A program made the position numbers and the translations under genes. From assembly GCF_035594125.1 (NCBI RefSeq), contig NC_087191.1, forward strand, positions 3,358,967-3,422,966: a DNA stretch of 64,000 nucleotides. The letters run 5' to 3'. The DNA comes from Scylla paramamosain. Lineage: Eukaryota; Arthropoda; Malacostraca; Decapoda; Portunidae. This document shows positions 21,200-32,479 of this stretch, in pieces. The notes beneath the pieces are model-generated. The model did not search any database. It worked only from the letters and a program-made list of their open reading frames with translations, and was not told the DNA's origin. Numbering within the stretch: the first letter of the stretch is position 1; each line of letters opens with the position of its first letter.

Positions 21200-24100
21200 C
21201 TATTTCCATCTGCTATCCCCATCCATAAACTTGTCTAATCTTCTCTTAAAGCTCTCTAGTGTCCTAGCACTAACTACATGATTACTGAGTCCGTTCCACT
21301 CATCTACCACTCTATTTGAGAACCAATTTTTTCCTATCACCTTCCTAGACCTAAATTTTTCAAGCTTGAACCCGTTATTTCTTGTTCTACCCTGGTTGCT
21401 GATCCTAAGAATTTTGGTTACATCTCCCTTGTTATAACCCTTATACCACTTAAAGACTTCTATCAGGTCCCCTCTTAACCTACGTCTCTCTAGAGAATGT
21501 AAATTTAACCGCTTCAACCTCGCTTCGTAAGGAATACTCCTCATCCCCTGTATCCTTTTAGTCATTCTCCTCTGTACTGATTCTAATAGACCTATATCTT
21601 TCCTGTAATGTGGGGACCAGAACTGCACAGCGTAGTCTAGATGAGGTCTGACCAGCGCCAAGTATAACTTTAATATTACTTCCGGCCTTCTACTTTTAAC
21701 ACTCCTAAAAATGAATCCTAGTAGCCTATTTGCCTTGTTTCTGGCTTCTATGCATTGTTTCCCTAGACGGAGTTCAGAGCTAACTATAACTCCTAAATCT
21801 TTCTCGTACCCTGTACCTACCAGAGTTTGGGTGTTTAATGTGTACCTATTGTGTGGGTTTCCTCTACCTACGCTAAGCACTTTGCATTTATTGATATTAA
21901 ATTGCATTTGCCATCTATCCGTCCATTCATTCATTCTATCTAAGTCTGTCTGCAAGGCGATGGCATCCGCTTCTGACCTAATTAATCTACCTATCTTTGT
22001 GTCATCCGCAAATTTACTAACATCGCTACTAATTCCACTATCCAAGTCATTGATATATATTAGAAATAATAATGGCCCTAATACTGATCCCTGTGGCACC
22101 CCACTAATGACATGACCCCACTCGGATTTCGAGCCGTTTATTAGCACTCTCTGTCACCTGTTACCAAGCCATGACCCTACCCAACCTAACACCTTCCCAT
22201 CTATCCCGTGCGCCCTAACCTTTCTCAGGAGCCTTTGATGGGGCACCTTGTCGAATGCTTTACTAAAGTCCAGATATAAGATATCATAACTATCACCATT
22301 ATCTACTGCCTCGTACACCTTACTGTAAAAACTTAACAAGTTTGTCAGGCAAGACTTCCCCTTCGTGAAGCCATGCTGTGACTGATTTATCAAGTTATGT
22401 TTGTCTAAATGTTCCCTAATGTTCCTGGCTATTATTGACTAACATTTTACCTACAACTGAAGTTAAGCTGACAGGTCTATAATTAGACGCTAAAGTTTTA
22501 TCCCCTTTCTTAAAGATGGGTACTACATTAGCCTGCCTCCACATGTCTGGTACCTCACCCGACTCCAGTGATTTCCTAAAGACAGAAACTAACGGCTCAC
22601 TAATAATCTTTTTACATTCCTTCAGTACTCTGGGATATATTTCATCAGGTCCTGGTGACTTGAACTTTTTTAGCCTATCTATCTCCTGCTCCACTATCTC
22701 ACTAGTTATGGAAATATCCGTCAGCTTCTCCTTCTCATCTGCTCTAAACACCTGTTCACTATCTGGCATATCCTGCATGTTTTCCTGAGTGAAGACAGTT
22801 AAAAAATAATCATTCAGAAGTTTACTAATCTCCTCCCCAGAACTAACCAGCTCCCCATCTGCTGCCTTTAATGGACCTACAGTATCCTTATTTTTCGTCC
22901 TGTATACCTGATAAAATCCCTTGGGGTCCGTCTTCGCCTGGCTGGCTACCTTTAATTCATAATTGTCCTTAGCTTTCCTCGTTAACTTCCTGACTGTTCT
23001 AACTAATTCATTATACTGTGTCCTTAAAACTTCCTCACCTGCCTTTAATCTCTTATATATACTTCTCTTACGCCCTATATAATGCTTTAACCTAGCAGTC
23101 ATCCATTTAGGGTCATTTTTTTGTGATCTTATTGTTTTATACGGGATATTTGCTAATTGACCTGTATGAACTTTATCTACGAAATATTTATACAATTCAT
23201 CTACATTTACTTCACCTAAACCCCTCATCTCGTTCCCTACCATCCTCTCCCCACCCTCATCAACTCGCCTCGACCTTACCTCTCTCATTTCAGCATGACC
23301 TGACATTCCAACATACTCACACCTATCTCCCCCCTTCCTCTTTCCTCCTCCCTTCTGGAGCCTCACCTCACCTCCCTCATCCTGCCTTATCTCTCTGAAC
23401 TCCGTCCCTGACCTGACCTCACCCTGCATCCATTGCCAGTCCACTCCTTGGAGGTACCTTTTTAATTCTTCAAAATCTGCTCTCCTAAAGTCAGGTATTT
23501 TACTAGTGTTTTTATTTCTAACAGTTTCTTCCCATTCTAGATTGTACCTAATTTCCCTATGGTCACTGTTACCTAGCTGTCCTCCAACCTCTACCTGCGT
23601 GACTGCTTCCTCCCTGTTAGTAAGAATTAAATCTAGAATATTATTCCCCCTTGTGGGTTCTACGACTACCTGTTTTAAAAAATTATCCTGAATTACCTTA
23701 AGGAATTCCTCTGCTTCCTTGTTACCCACAATCAGACTCCAGTCGATATTCCTAAAATTAAAATCTCCTACCACACATACCTGACTGTACCTGCCTGCTC
23801 TATTTAATTCCTGCCACAGTGAGGTGTTAATTTCCTCTGTACTGGTCGGTGGTCTGTAAACTACCCCTAGTACTACTGACTGCGATCCTTCCTTAATATC
23901 TACCCATATCGACTCTGCTTTGTTATCTGTTTTAATTCTATTGTTCATACAGCACTGTAATGTGTCCCTAACGTATAACGCGACACCTCCTCCTCTCCTG
24001 TTTTCTCTATCTTTATAGAACATTGTATACCCATCTATCTTAACCTCTGGATTAAATACTTTTCCTGACATATCTAACCAAGTTTCAGTTAAAGCAATGA

Positions 24101-24350
24101 TATCAAATTTCTCTACACTCGCTATTCCTCTAAGCAAGTCTATTTTATTCAGAATACTTCTACAATTTGTGTAGTAAACACTTAAGCTATTTCTCACCAT
24201 CCCTAAGCTAGCTTCCTTTCTAGATTTAACTAATTTGCCCCTTGCCTTCTCCTCACTACCCCTTCTTCCCTCCCGACTAACGAAAAAAGTGCTGGAGTGC
24301 AGTAACCTCCCGTTCGAGTGTTTCGGCCAAAACACGAACACCCTGGCGTG
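21200..24350 (-). pseudogene. LINE A ORF2: APE endonuclease and reverse transcriptase
   Basis: Endonuclease: VYYTNCRSILNKID, IIALTETWLD (catalytic Glu), VVGDFNFRNIDWS and GNSDHREI at 23,500-24,170. Reverse transcriptase: SPGPDEIYPRVLKE, NYRPVSLTSVVGKML, QHGFTKGKSC, YLDFSKAFDKVPHQRLL, GVPQGSVLGPLLFL and KFADDTKIGR (catalytic FADD) at about 22,000-22,700, then a C-terminal domain ending near 21,200. Two lesions are visible: a frameshift at about 22,394-22,440 and a TGA at 22,152-22,154, where the related copy at 34,500 has CGA, a CpG-type transition. Between endonuclease and reverse transcriptase is a low-complexity Gly/Glu/Arg stretch (23,230-23,420) absent from usual CR1 proteins. The family is CR1-like by gene order and motifs. 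Confidence 0.9.
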
Positions 24351-25194
24351 ACAAATGCACTCCATCCCTGGCGTACAAGGTGTCCCTGCCATAGAAAAGA
24401 TCCCAGTTGTCGATGAACGTCCATCCATTACTCCTACAATGATTCGCGAGCCTGCGATTCACTGTAATAGCCCTGGACAGCCACTCAGCACCAACTCCCC
24501 TCCTCGGCAAGACACCACATACCACGGGGATCCCTCCCTTGTCCCTAATCCTGTCCAAAGCCTGTCGAAACCTCCTGATAAGCTCCTCACTCCTGACCTT
24601 ACCAAGGTCATTCCCTCCCGCACTGAGAAAAACAATGGGCTTGGTCCCATCTTTTTCCAAGCACGTGTCTAGCCTATCAGCTACCTTCCCTATCCCGGCC
24701 CCCGGCAAACACACCCTCGACCTACGCTTCCTATCCCTAGCACAGAACGCACTATCTAAGTGCCTAACCTGACTATCACCAAACACAAGCACTCTACCTT
24801 GGGGCAGGGTAACTGCATCTGCCCCCTCCTTCTTGCCTCCTCCAGCCCTGTCCACCTCCTTCTCCTTCCCCTCCTCCAGCACATTGAAGGGATTCTTCGT
24901 CTCCACGGAAGGTGCCCTGAGCACCTTCACCCTCTTGGCTCCCCTGCACACAACCGACCACTGCTCCTCCGTCGCCTTACTAGGTAAGGTGACGGTGGGG
25001 CACGACCCTCCCACAGGTGCTGAGATCCTCTCATAGAACTCAGCCTGCAGGTCTGAGATCCTCTCACGAAACTCAGCCTGCACCTCCGAGATCCTTCGAT
25101 GGAACTCAGCCTCCACCTCTGAGACCTTCGCAACGAAGGCCTCGAGAACAGGAGAACTAACACAACCTGTCGACTCAGCAACACAAGGCGCCAT
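24277..25194 (-). CDS. LINE A ORF1 protein with SGNH hydrolase (esterase) domain
   Basis: Intact 305-codon frame starting at ATG 25,194 just after the leader. Residues 26-58 are three 11-residue repeats (EAEFHRRISEV, QAEFRERISDL, QAEFYERISAP) likely to form a coiled coil for trimerisation. Residues 135-290 are an SGNH/GDSL hydrolase fold: block I VLVFGDSQVRH (Ser141), GGND at 193-196 (block III), and RDGVH with Asp277 and His280 (block V). All catalytic residues are present. Esterase domains in CR1-type ORF1 proteins are established; they are proposed to act on membranes or lipids. The stop at 24,277 lies inside the start of the ORF2 frame, which overlaps in +1 frame at a T6 run. Confidence 0.9.
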   Translation of the reverse strand: MAPCVAESTGCVSSPVLEAFVAKVSEVEAEFHRRISEVQAEFRERISDLQAEFYERISAPVGGSCPTVTLPSKATEEQWSVVCRGAKRVKVLRAPSVETKNPFNVLEEGKEKEVDRAGGGKKEGADAVTLPQGRVLVFGDSQVRHLDSAFCARDRKRRSRVCLPGAGIGKVADRLDTCLEKDGTKPIVFLSAGGNDLGKVRSEELIRRFRQALDRIRDKGGIPVVCGVLPRRGVGAEWLSRAITVNRRLANHCRSNGWTFIDNWDLFYGRDTLYARDGVHLSRQGVRVLAETLEREVTALQHFFR

Positions 25195-25254
25195 GTCTAC
25201 ACTAGCCAGCTATATTAGCGTCAGGTCACTGCTCACTAAACACGTCCGTTCACT

Positions 25255-25365
25255 AGGAACCCTGACCTGAGACAGGAGGAACCCTGACCTGAGACAGGAG
25301 GAACCCTGACCTGAGACAGCAGGAACCCTGACCTGAGACAGCAACCTGACCTGAGACAGGTTATA
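25255..25365 (-). repeat. LINE A 5' leader tandem repeats
   Basis: Four copies of a roughly 22-base unit (core CCTGACCTGAGACAG on the plus strand) stand at the extreme 5' end of LINE A. CR1-like and other LINEs often carry promoter repeats here. Confidence 0.75.
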
Positions 25366-27506
25366 ACCCGCTGCTACGTGACTTTCTACTAACTTTTTCA
25401 AACTATCACCCATGACATTTAAAGTATCTTGGAATTGCAGGTCGTCAATCCTCAATCTGAATAATCGCGCGCTTGAAAGAATACTAGCTTCTGCCTTTGT
25501 TTTTTTAACTCTTCTAAAATGACACAGACATCAAAACTAATATTCTGGGCCATGGTGATGAGATATCGCCTCATATCACGACACTGGAGATGACAGCGAC
25601 TGCAGTAAGCACCTATGTAATTATTCCGAGGCAGACTGTGGTCATGATGTCTGTGGGCGGGGTACTTGCCATCAAAGGGACAAAAACAAAGTTCGCATTG
25701 TCTCTGTCTCTGAAAACGGTTTTGATCCTCGTCAGTCGTATGGAAAGGGTAAGACACGAACGCGTATTTGATGCAAGACCAGGCTTCCGACAGACTAGCT
25801 ATGATATAATTTACCGCGTTGACTTCCAGATTGCTACTCTTTTCCACCAAGTTACCCTACCGATCAACAATGAGGAAAGCGTGTCCTTTGGCGTGCTGTT
25901 CTGCTATTGCATTACCCCTCTCACATGGTAGACTCATGGTTTCGAAATAAAAAAAATCATATATGAGATGGTGAATAGACATATGCAAAGTTCTTAAATT
26001 CCACATTCTTATGTTTCTCGGGAAAGAGGAAAGTCTAGGTAAAGTCACACTGGCCCCCAACAGGTTCACTGCAGGGGACACACTGAAACATATGACACAA
26101 AAATGACGGTCGGGCGTGTGGACGCGTCTGGTAAGTTTCTTGTAATACCTTTCCACATTTTTGATGAGCGCTATGTGTTTTCCATCCAGCAAAAGGAGAG
26201 GGATAACGACGGAAAAACTGGCGTTTCCTTTCCTAGAAAGAGATAGATGATACCTGTCATCGCTTTTATACAACATGTAAACATGCAGAGATACGCGATT
26301 AAAATGTTTCAACTTAGTCCCTCCCATCTCACGGGAGACGTCAAACCGTCAGTCTTGAGCCATCTTTCACAACCAATAGGTCCTTCTACCATCCGCCGAA
26401 TGTTCTCCCATGATTTGCGCTGACACTGGAATTTAAAAGCGGCCACACACTGAATAACACATAACGATTGCCGGCCGTTAGGATTGAAAATTTCACTTTT
26501 TCCCCGTAGACTGCTATGTTATGGAGTATAAAACCCAATGGCATTGACAGCTACATACGCACAATAATTCATGAAATAGCCATTCACTCGCGAAACGATA
26601 AATCCAGAGCCTTCCACTTCCACTAGTGAGTCCCTCCAACCTGCCGCTTAGAGTTTCAATCCAAAGATCGACAAGTTTATCCACTTTCTGGAACGTGATT
26701 AAACGAGAACGAAAAGCAATATGAATGGTCATGGAGATGTCCTCTCCTTGGGGAGAAAATTTAACTAATGTGAGGGGTGGTCAAGCAAACACTTTCAATT
26801 ACAGAGTAAAATTTTCATGGTAACTGATGAAATAATTTCGTATCTCCGTTACAAAGAAGTCCCTGTACATGTTTAGAAACGCACTGGATTCAGCCTGGAC
26901 ATGGGAGGGCACTGAATAATGATGTCAGGTAAAGCACCACATAATATTTTCTGCAACATCGATCAACTCTGAATTTTCCGGTGGAGATGACACTGGACTG
27001 GAAACTTCGTCTGGTAACACTCCCCATTGTGATTTTGTGATGGATCCGGTTGAGGGGAAAAATTGACACCTGGCTTTTCATATGTGCGGGATATGCCACT
27101 GGGTCCCGGTTGCGGCGATGAATATCTGACATCTGGTGTTTCATCTGTGGAAGAATTTCTTTCATTATATCGATTTTTAAAAATTTATTTGTGCATTTAT
27201 TACTTTTTTTCATACCTTCTGTAATATTTTCACGGGATATGCCACTGGATCCCGGTTGAGGCGATGAAGGTCTAACATCTGACGTTTCATCTGTGGAAGA
27301 ATTTATTTCTTTTATTTATTTATTTATTTATTTTTATTTATTTTTTTGTGCATTTATTACACATTATCTTACATATTATTTATTACACATTCTGTAATGC
27401 CACCGCAACTGGGTATGCCACAGTATCCCGGGGTTGTCCTGTTTGCCGTCGATCGCACACCGGCGTCTGTGTGATTGATTTATTATTATTATTATTATTA
27501 TTATTA

Positions 27507-27550
<44 letters not shown>

Positions 27551-27963
27551 GTTATTATTATTATTATTATTATTGTTGTTGTCGTTGTTATTATTATTAT
27601 TTAAACAAACATTTGGTTTAACATATATTTACTAAAAAATTAAAATGTAAGATAGCTTACCTTGGGGTGTGGAGCTTTCGCCGACTGCCGACGTATGACA
27701 CTCATGCTGTGGCAGAGAGACAAACATTGAATCACATCGATTACACAACTGATAAGATCGTGCTTTCTGACAGGTGAGACAAGTAGGGGGAGGGTGATAC
27801 ATTCGCCCGCACACTTCACACAGATCATCCGGACTGCTGTTTCCTGGAAACCCACACACATGGTCACCGAACTCTCCACAAGACTCACATAATACTCGAA
27901 CCTCACACGAGCTGCATAAGCCAAAACAAACAAGAGCTCTACCACAATGATTGCGCCATTCAC
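25366..27963 (-). pseudogene. Polinton DNA polymerase B, N-terminal half with Cys-rich start
   Basis: The minus strand begins with a Cys-rich segment (27,640-27,960: CFGLCSSCEVRVLCESCG, CEVCGRMYHPPPTCLTCQ, CNRCDSMF), probably zinc-binding. After a low-complexity (ATT)n gap and a roughly 150-base tandem duplication (27,086-27,170 and 27,236-27,314), polymerase sequence starts: IAFRSRLITFQKVDKLVDLW at 26,700 and GSGRLWIYRFASEWLF near 26,600. Then HIALIKNVERYYKKL and RHFCVICFS near 26,100-26,170 (the HYxLIKxLxRL..FCxxC block), and CELCFCPF, HRHHDHSLPRNNYIGAYCSR and NISFDVCVILEEL (25,500-25,740), the exonuclease region with its metal-binding CxxC/HHDH pattern. It ends at the LINE insertion near 25,366. 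Frameshifts occur throughout. Confidence 0.8.
27480..27600 (+). repeat. (ATT)n microsatellite
   Basis: Long ATT trinucleotide run with GTT variants, inside the polymerase N-terminal region of the Polinton. Confidence 0.95.
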
Positions 27964-28069
27964 GACTTTTTATTTTCTTGCTTTCACGTTAGACTATCTA
28001 CACAACAGTCCATCCTCCTACCCCTTTGGTAAGCGTTTTAACACCATATCCCCACTATCATCTATCATC

Positions 28070-28670
<601 letters not shown>

Positions 28671-28998
28671 GATGCTGGCGGTGGCGACACGCGTAAGCGT
28701 GGCACAAGGTAGAAAGTGCCTCCTCACAAGGTAGGCGAGCTGGCTAATGTAGGTAACAGGGCGTTTCCTCGCAAGAGAGGTGAGGTGCCCGTGGTATGTA
28801 AGTATCTCCTCACAAGATAGGTGAGGAGGTGTGAGAATGGCCGTCGTTTGCAGCTGCTACCGTCGAGTTCCGTGAAGAGGTAAAGTAGCATGCCTGCCTC
28901 AGGCAACGAAGACCTGCTGGAAAACTGTCCATCCAAATCCTGTTTAACTCCTCAAAATACTTAAAAATAATTCCAGAAAACTCTTTATTGAATTGATG
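28671..28998 (-). repeat. BEL/Pao-like LTR fragment
   Basis: Read on the minus strand from 28,998 it begins TGTTGTATTATCAC, as at 5,811. It continues through CTTCACGGAACTCGACGGTAGC, here given in part (CACGGAACTCGACGGTAG), which is also at 5,360-5,380, and CTCGCCTACCTTGTGAG, also at 5,500. It is cut off at the Polinton terminus. Confidence 0.6.
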
Positions 28999-29345
28999 TG
29001 ATAATACAACACAGTTGCTTTAATAACTTTGTAGCGGGGTCGTATCACCACGATCTTGCGGTGCCTTCTCTTTTAAATTAAAATCACCATTATTTATATT
29101 ACTGAGATACAGTATACGAATTATTCTTGTAACAAAAACTGGTCCTATTTCTAACCTTCCATCTCCCCAAAGAAGAATTACTGCACACACTGGTTTTCTC
29201 CACGAGGCGTCATGATGCTGGATGTGGACGAGTGGAATTCTACAGAGACAAAGAGAAGTCTTACTCTGTTGAGTGACCACCGCAAGGTAAGTTCCTGTAA
29301 TATGTAAGCATGCAGACCACAAAAATTCGATGACAAATAAAGAAG
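28999..29345 (-). pseudogene. 3' internal end of an LTR element
   Basis: One minus-strand frame (29,020-29,355) leads toward the LTR start at 28,998 and ends KAPQDRGDTTPLQSY just before it. By position this is the last part of pol of the element that owned the LTR. Only weak sequence support; catalytic domains are absent. Confidence 0.35.
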
Positions 29346-29348
29346 GAA

Positions 29349-30560
29349 ATGGCACCCTTAATCATTCACGTTTTGGAGAAAAGTAAAAACATTGAGACAT
29401 GGCTGATTTCCAAACTACCCTCCTACGGTTTCTATCCTTCTCTCTGTAACTTCATCTCAAGTTTCCTTTCTGACCGTTCTATTGCTGCTGTGGTAGACAG
29501 TCACTGTTCTTCTCCTAAATCTATTAACAGTGGTGTTCCTCAGGGTTCTGTCCTGTCTCCCACTCTCTTCTTATTATTCATTAATGATCTTCTAAACCAA
29601 ACTTCTTGTCCTATCCACTTCTACGCTGATGATACCACCCTGCACTTTTCCACGTCTTTTCATAGACGTCCAACCCTTCAGGAGGTAAACATATCACGCA
29701 GGGAAGCCACAGAACGCCTGACTTCTGATCTTTCTAAAATTTCTGATTGGAGCAGAGCAAACTTGGTATTGTTCAATGCCTCAAAAACTCAATTCCTCCA
29801 TCTATCAACTCGACACAACCTTCCAGACAACTATCCCCTCTTCTTCAATGACGCTCAACTGTCCCCATCTTCTACACTGAACATCCTCGGTCTGTCCTTT
29901 ACTTATAATCTGAACTGGAAACTTCACATCTCATCTCTAGCTAAAACAGCTTCTATGAAGTTAGGTGTTCTGAGACGTCTCCGCCAGTTTTTCTCACCCC
30001 CCCAGCTGCTAACTCTGTACAAGGGCCTTATCCGTCCATGTATGGAGTATGCTTCCCATGTCTGGGGGGGTTCCACTCATACTGCTCTTCTAGACAGGGT
30101 GGAATCAAAAGCTTTTCGTCTCATCAACTCCTCTCCTCTAACTGACTGTCTTCAGCCTCTCTCTCACCGCCGCAATGTTGCATATCTAGCTGTCTTCTAC
30201 CGCTATTTTCATGCTAACTGCTCTTCTGATCTTGCTAACTGCATGCCTCCCCTCCTTCCGCGGCCTCGCTGCACAACACTTTCTTCTTTCTCTCACCCCT
30301 ATTCTGTCCACCTCTCTAATGCAAGAGTTAACCAGTATTCTCAATCATTCATCCCTTTCTCTGGTAAACTCTGGAACTCCCTGCCTGCTTCTGTATTTCC
30401 ACCTTCCTACGACTTGAATTCCTTCAAGAAGGAGGTTTCAAGACACTTATCCACCAATTTTTGACCACTGCTTTGACCCTTTTATGGGACTGGCATTTCA
30501 GTGGGCATTTTTTTTATTAGATTTTTGTTGCCCTTGGCCAGTATCCTTCCTACATAAAAA
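29349..30560 (+). mobile_element. LINE family B, 5'-truncated, reverse transcriptase to tail
   Basis: The best copy of family B ORF2 in the window: an uninterrupted 371-codon frame (29,349-30,464) covering the second half of reverse transcriptase and the C-terminal domain. Motifs: FISSFLSDRSIAAVVD, SGVPQGSVLSPTLFLLFIND, HFYADDTTLHFS (catalytic YADD near 29,620), [47 protein letters not shown]. The 3' UTR has CAGTGGGCA, a T run, CTACAT and a short poly-A at 30,555. It is truncated at its 5' end, so it cannot move by itself. YADD, not FADD, and the missing RNase H fit a Jockey/CR1-type LINE. Confidence 0.9.
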
Positions 30561-30637
30561 AAAAAAACAACGAGATTACAAGGCTCCTCTTTCGATATGG
30601 TTAAAAATCATGTGAAAAAAATTTTAAATTAAATAAA

Positions 30638-30855
<218 letters not shown>

Positions 30856-31239
30856 CAGCAGGCGTGCAGTGAGGACATGTTTGTGGTCGCTCCTTCTTGG
30901 AAGGTCATTGTCAGCAGTACATTGCATATTTCCAGTAGTGAAGACAAATTTACAAGACACTCGCTTTCCTTAATTTGTGTGCAAATGAGGTGTCAAGTGA
31001 CTCGTTTGTGCTAGAAATAAGAAAATAGTGAAAGCAGTGAACGAGAAGCCACAGAGACTCGAGGCTGACCTGACTCGACCTGTCGCTTCTCGACTGACAC
31101 ACCACCATTGTTGCCACATATACCCCTTGTGTTGCCAAGCCCTGCTCCGCTCTGCTTCTCTCCACCAGTCTGCATATTGCGACACTGTAACGATCCAATC
31201 AAGCACGGATGACGTAGGTATCAAGCACAGAAAAATCGA

Positions 31240-32300
31240 GAGAACCAGAGGGATTCCTGGATACAGACTCCACTGGTGTGCGTATGTGGGCTTAAGGCAG
31301 ACCCGAATCGCGAACTCCACTGCACAAGGGAAGACTGCCTTGACATTTGCCACGCGAGTAGTGTGAATGGTGCAACGGACTATTACTGTGGCAACACTGT
31401 AAACCTTAGAGAAGGTGCGAGAATTAAGGATGGAGTGACGTTCATCGTCAGGGAGGACTTGGTATCACTTGTGTTGAGCCTTAGAGGGGGAACTCGTCTC
31501 TAGGAAAGAGCAAATCAAGATATACAGTGACGTGATCGACGAGCTTCCAGAAAAGTGTAGTGTTTTAGTGGAGGCGCTACAAATTGTGGATACGTTGCTC
31601 GCTCTGAAGGACAGTGCAAGAGTGATACCTGAACAACGGTCCATTGTCTCCAATGCTAGGCAGGACAAAATAGAAGAGGAGTGGGCAGCCAATGTGATGG
31701 AAAACAGCAGCCAGCGAGTGGTGGTCTTCGGTATCAGATAGGGAGCGTGAAAATGTAGCTACCAGCTCACCTGATTCCAGCCCACTCGTTCCTCCTCCAT
31801 CCCCTCATCCATCTCCACCTGACCCAGCACCGCACTCTCAGTCTGCTTCATCACGTGACACATCTCCGAACTCCCACCCGGTAATCGTCCGCATACCAAT
31901 CCTGATCTGACTCAGCGGACCAGGACAGCTACACCCTCTAGCGCTTGCTCTCGCTCTCCCCCTCCTCCTTCCCAAGACTTGGAATATCAGCCAGCCCGCC
32001 AGGACCGCCCCTATGGCAGACAGCGGGAGAAACCCTCACGGGAAAACAAGAGGAAGCCCATTGCGGGTAAACATTGCCAATAGTGAGAATAGTGCAAGAC
32101 AAAAGCAGCAAAAGTGTCTGCGATACTTCAAACAGGGGCTTACTGAGGAGCATTGCCGGAAAAAAAACTCGTGTGGGTATTGTGAGGGATATTCACACAC
32201 CGCGCAGACCTGTCGTGAACGGCTGGCAGAAACGAGGCACCAAGACCTGATCGAGGTTGTCAGATTAGGAAAGAAGGAAACACTAGCTCTCCTCAGAGGT
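31240..32300 (+). pseudogene. LINE family C ORF1: PHD-like finger, coiled coil, zinc knuckles
   Basis: After a leader (from about 30,860), one frame reads VCVCGLKADPNRELHCTRED, then CLDICHASSV and YYCGNT (31,270-31,400): Cys/His spacing of a degenerate PHD-type finger. A charged, helix-prone part follows (31,520-31,740: DELPEKCSVLVEALQIVDTL), then a Ser/Pro-rich stretch, and CLRYFKQGLTEEHCRKKNSC with CGYCEGYSHTAQTC at 32,115-32,215, a CCHC knuckle pair. This order is known for ORF1/Gag-like proteins of Jockey-type LINEs. Frames shift between the parts, so the gene is broken. Confidence 0.6.
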
Positions 32301-32479
32301 GTGGCCTGGAGACCTCCTCTTCACAGGCCGCCCTCACATCCCCCTGTGCAGGAACCCTACACCCAACACCTCCCTCTTCTCCAGATACCAAGCTTCGCTC
32401 CGCCGCTCTCGCGGCCAGGCCTTGGCTACACTTATGGGTCCCAACGGCAACAAGAGACAGCGCGGATGCATTGAGAGGG

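Larger units (their letters stand above)
21114..25365 (-). mobile_element. LINE family A, near full-length CR1-like element
   Basis: Includes a 5' leader with tandem CTGTCTCAGGTCAGG units (25,255-25,365), ORF1 with an SGNH esterase domain (24,277-25,194), ORF2 with APE endonuclease and reverse transcriptase (21,200-24,350), and a 3' tail of CTTATGTT repeats at 21,114-21,140. It interrupts the Polinton polymerase gene in the same orientation: polymerase codons resume on both sides (GDSLKKLVESHVAAGY at 25,390, RYTHEMVSYLPQE at 21,090). Any target duplication is short (possibly TAAC) and merges with the tail. ORF1 is intact; ORF2 has one nonsense codon and one frameshift, so the insertion is younger than its host. 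Confidence 0.9.
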
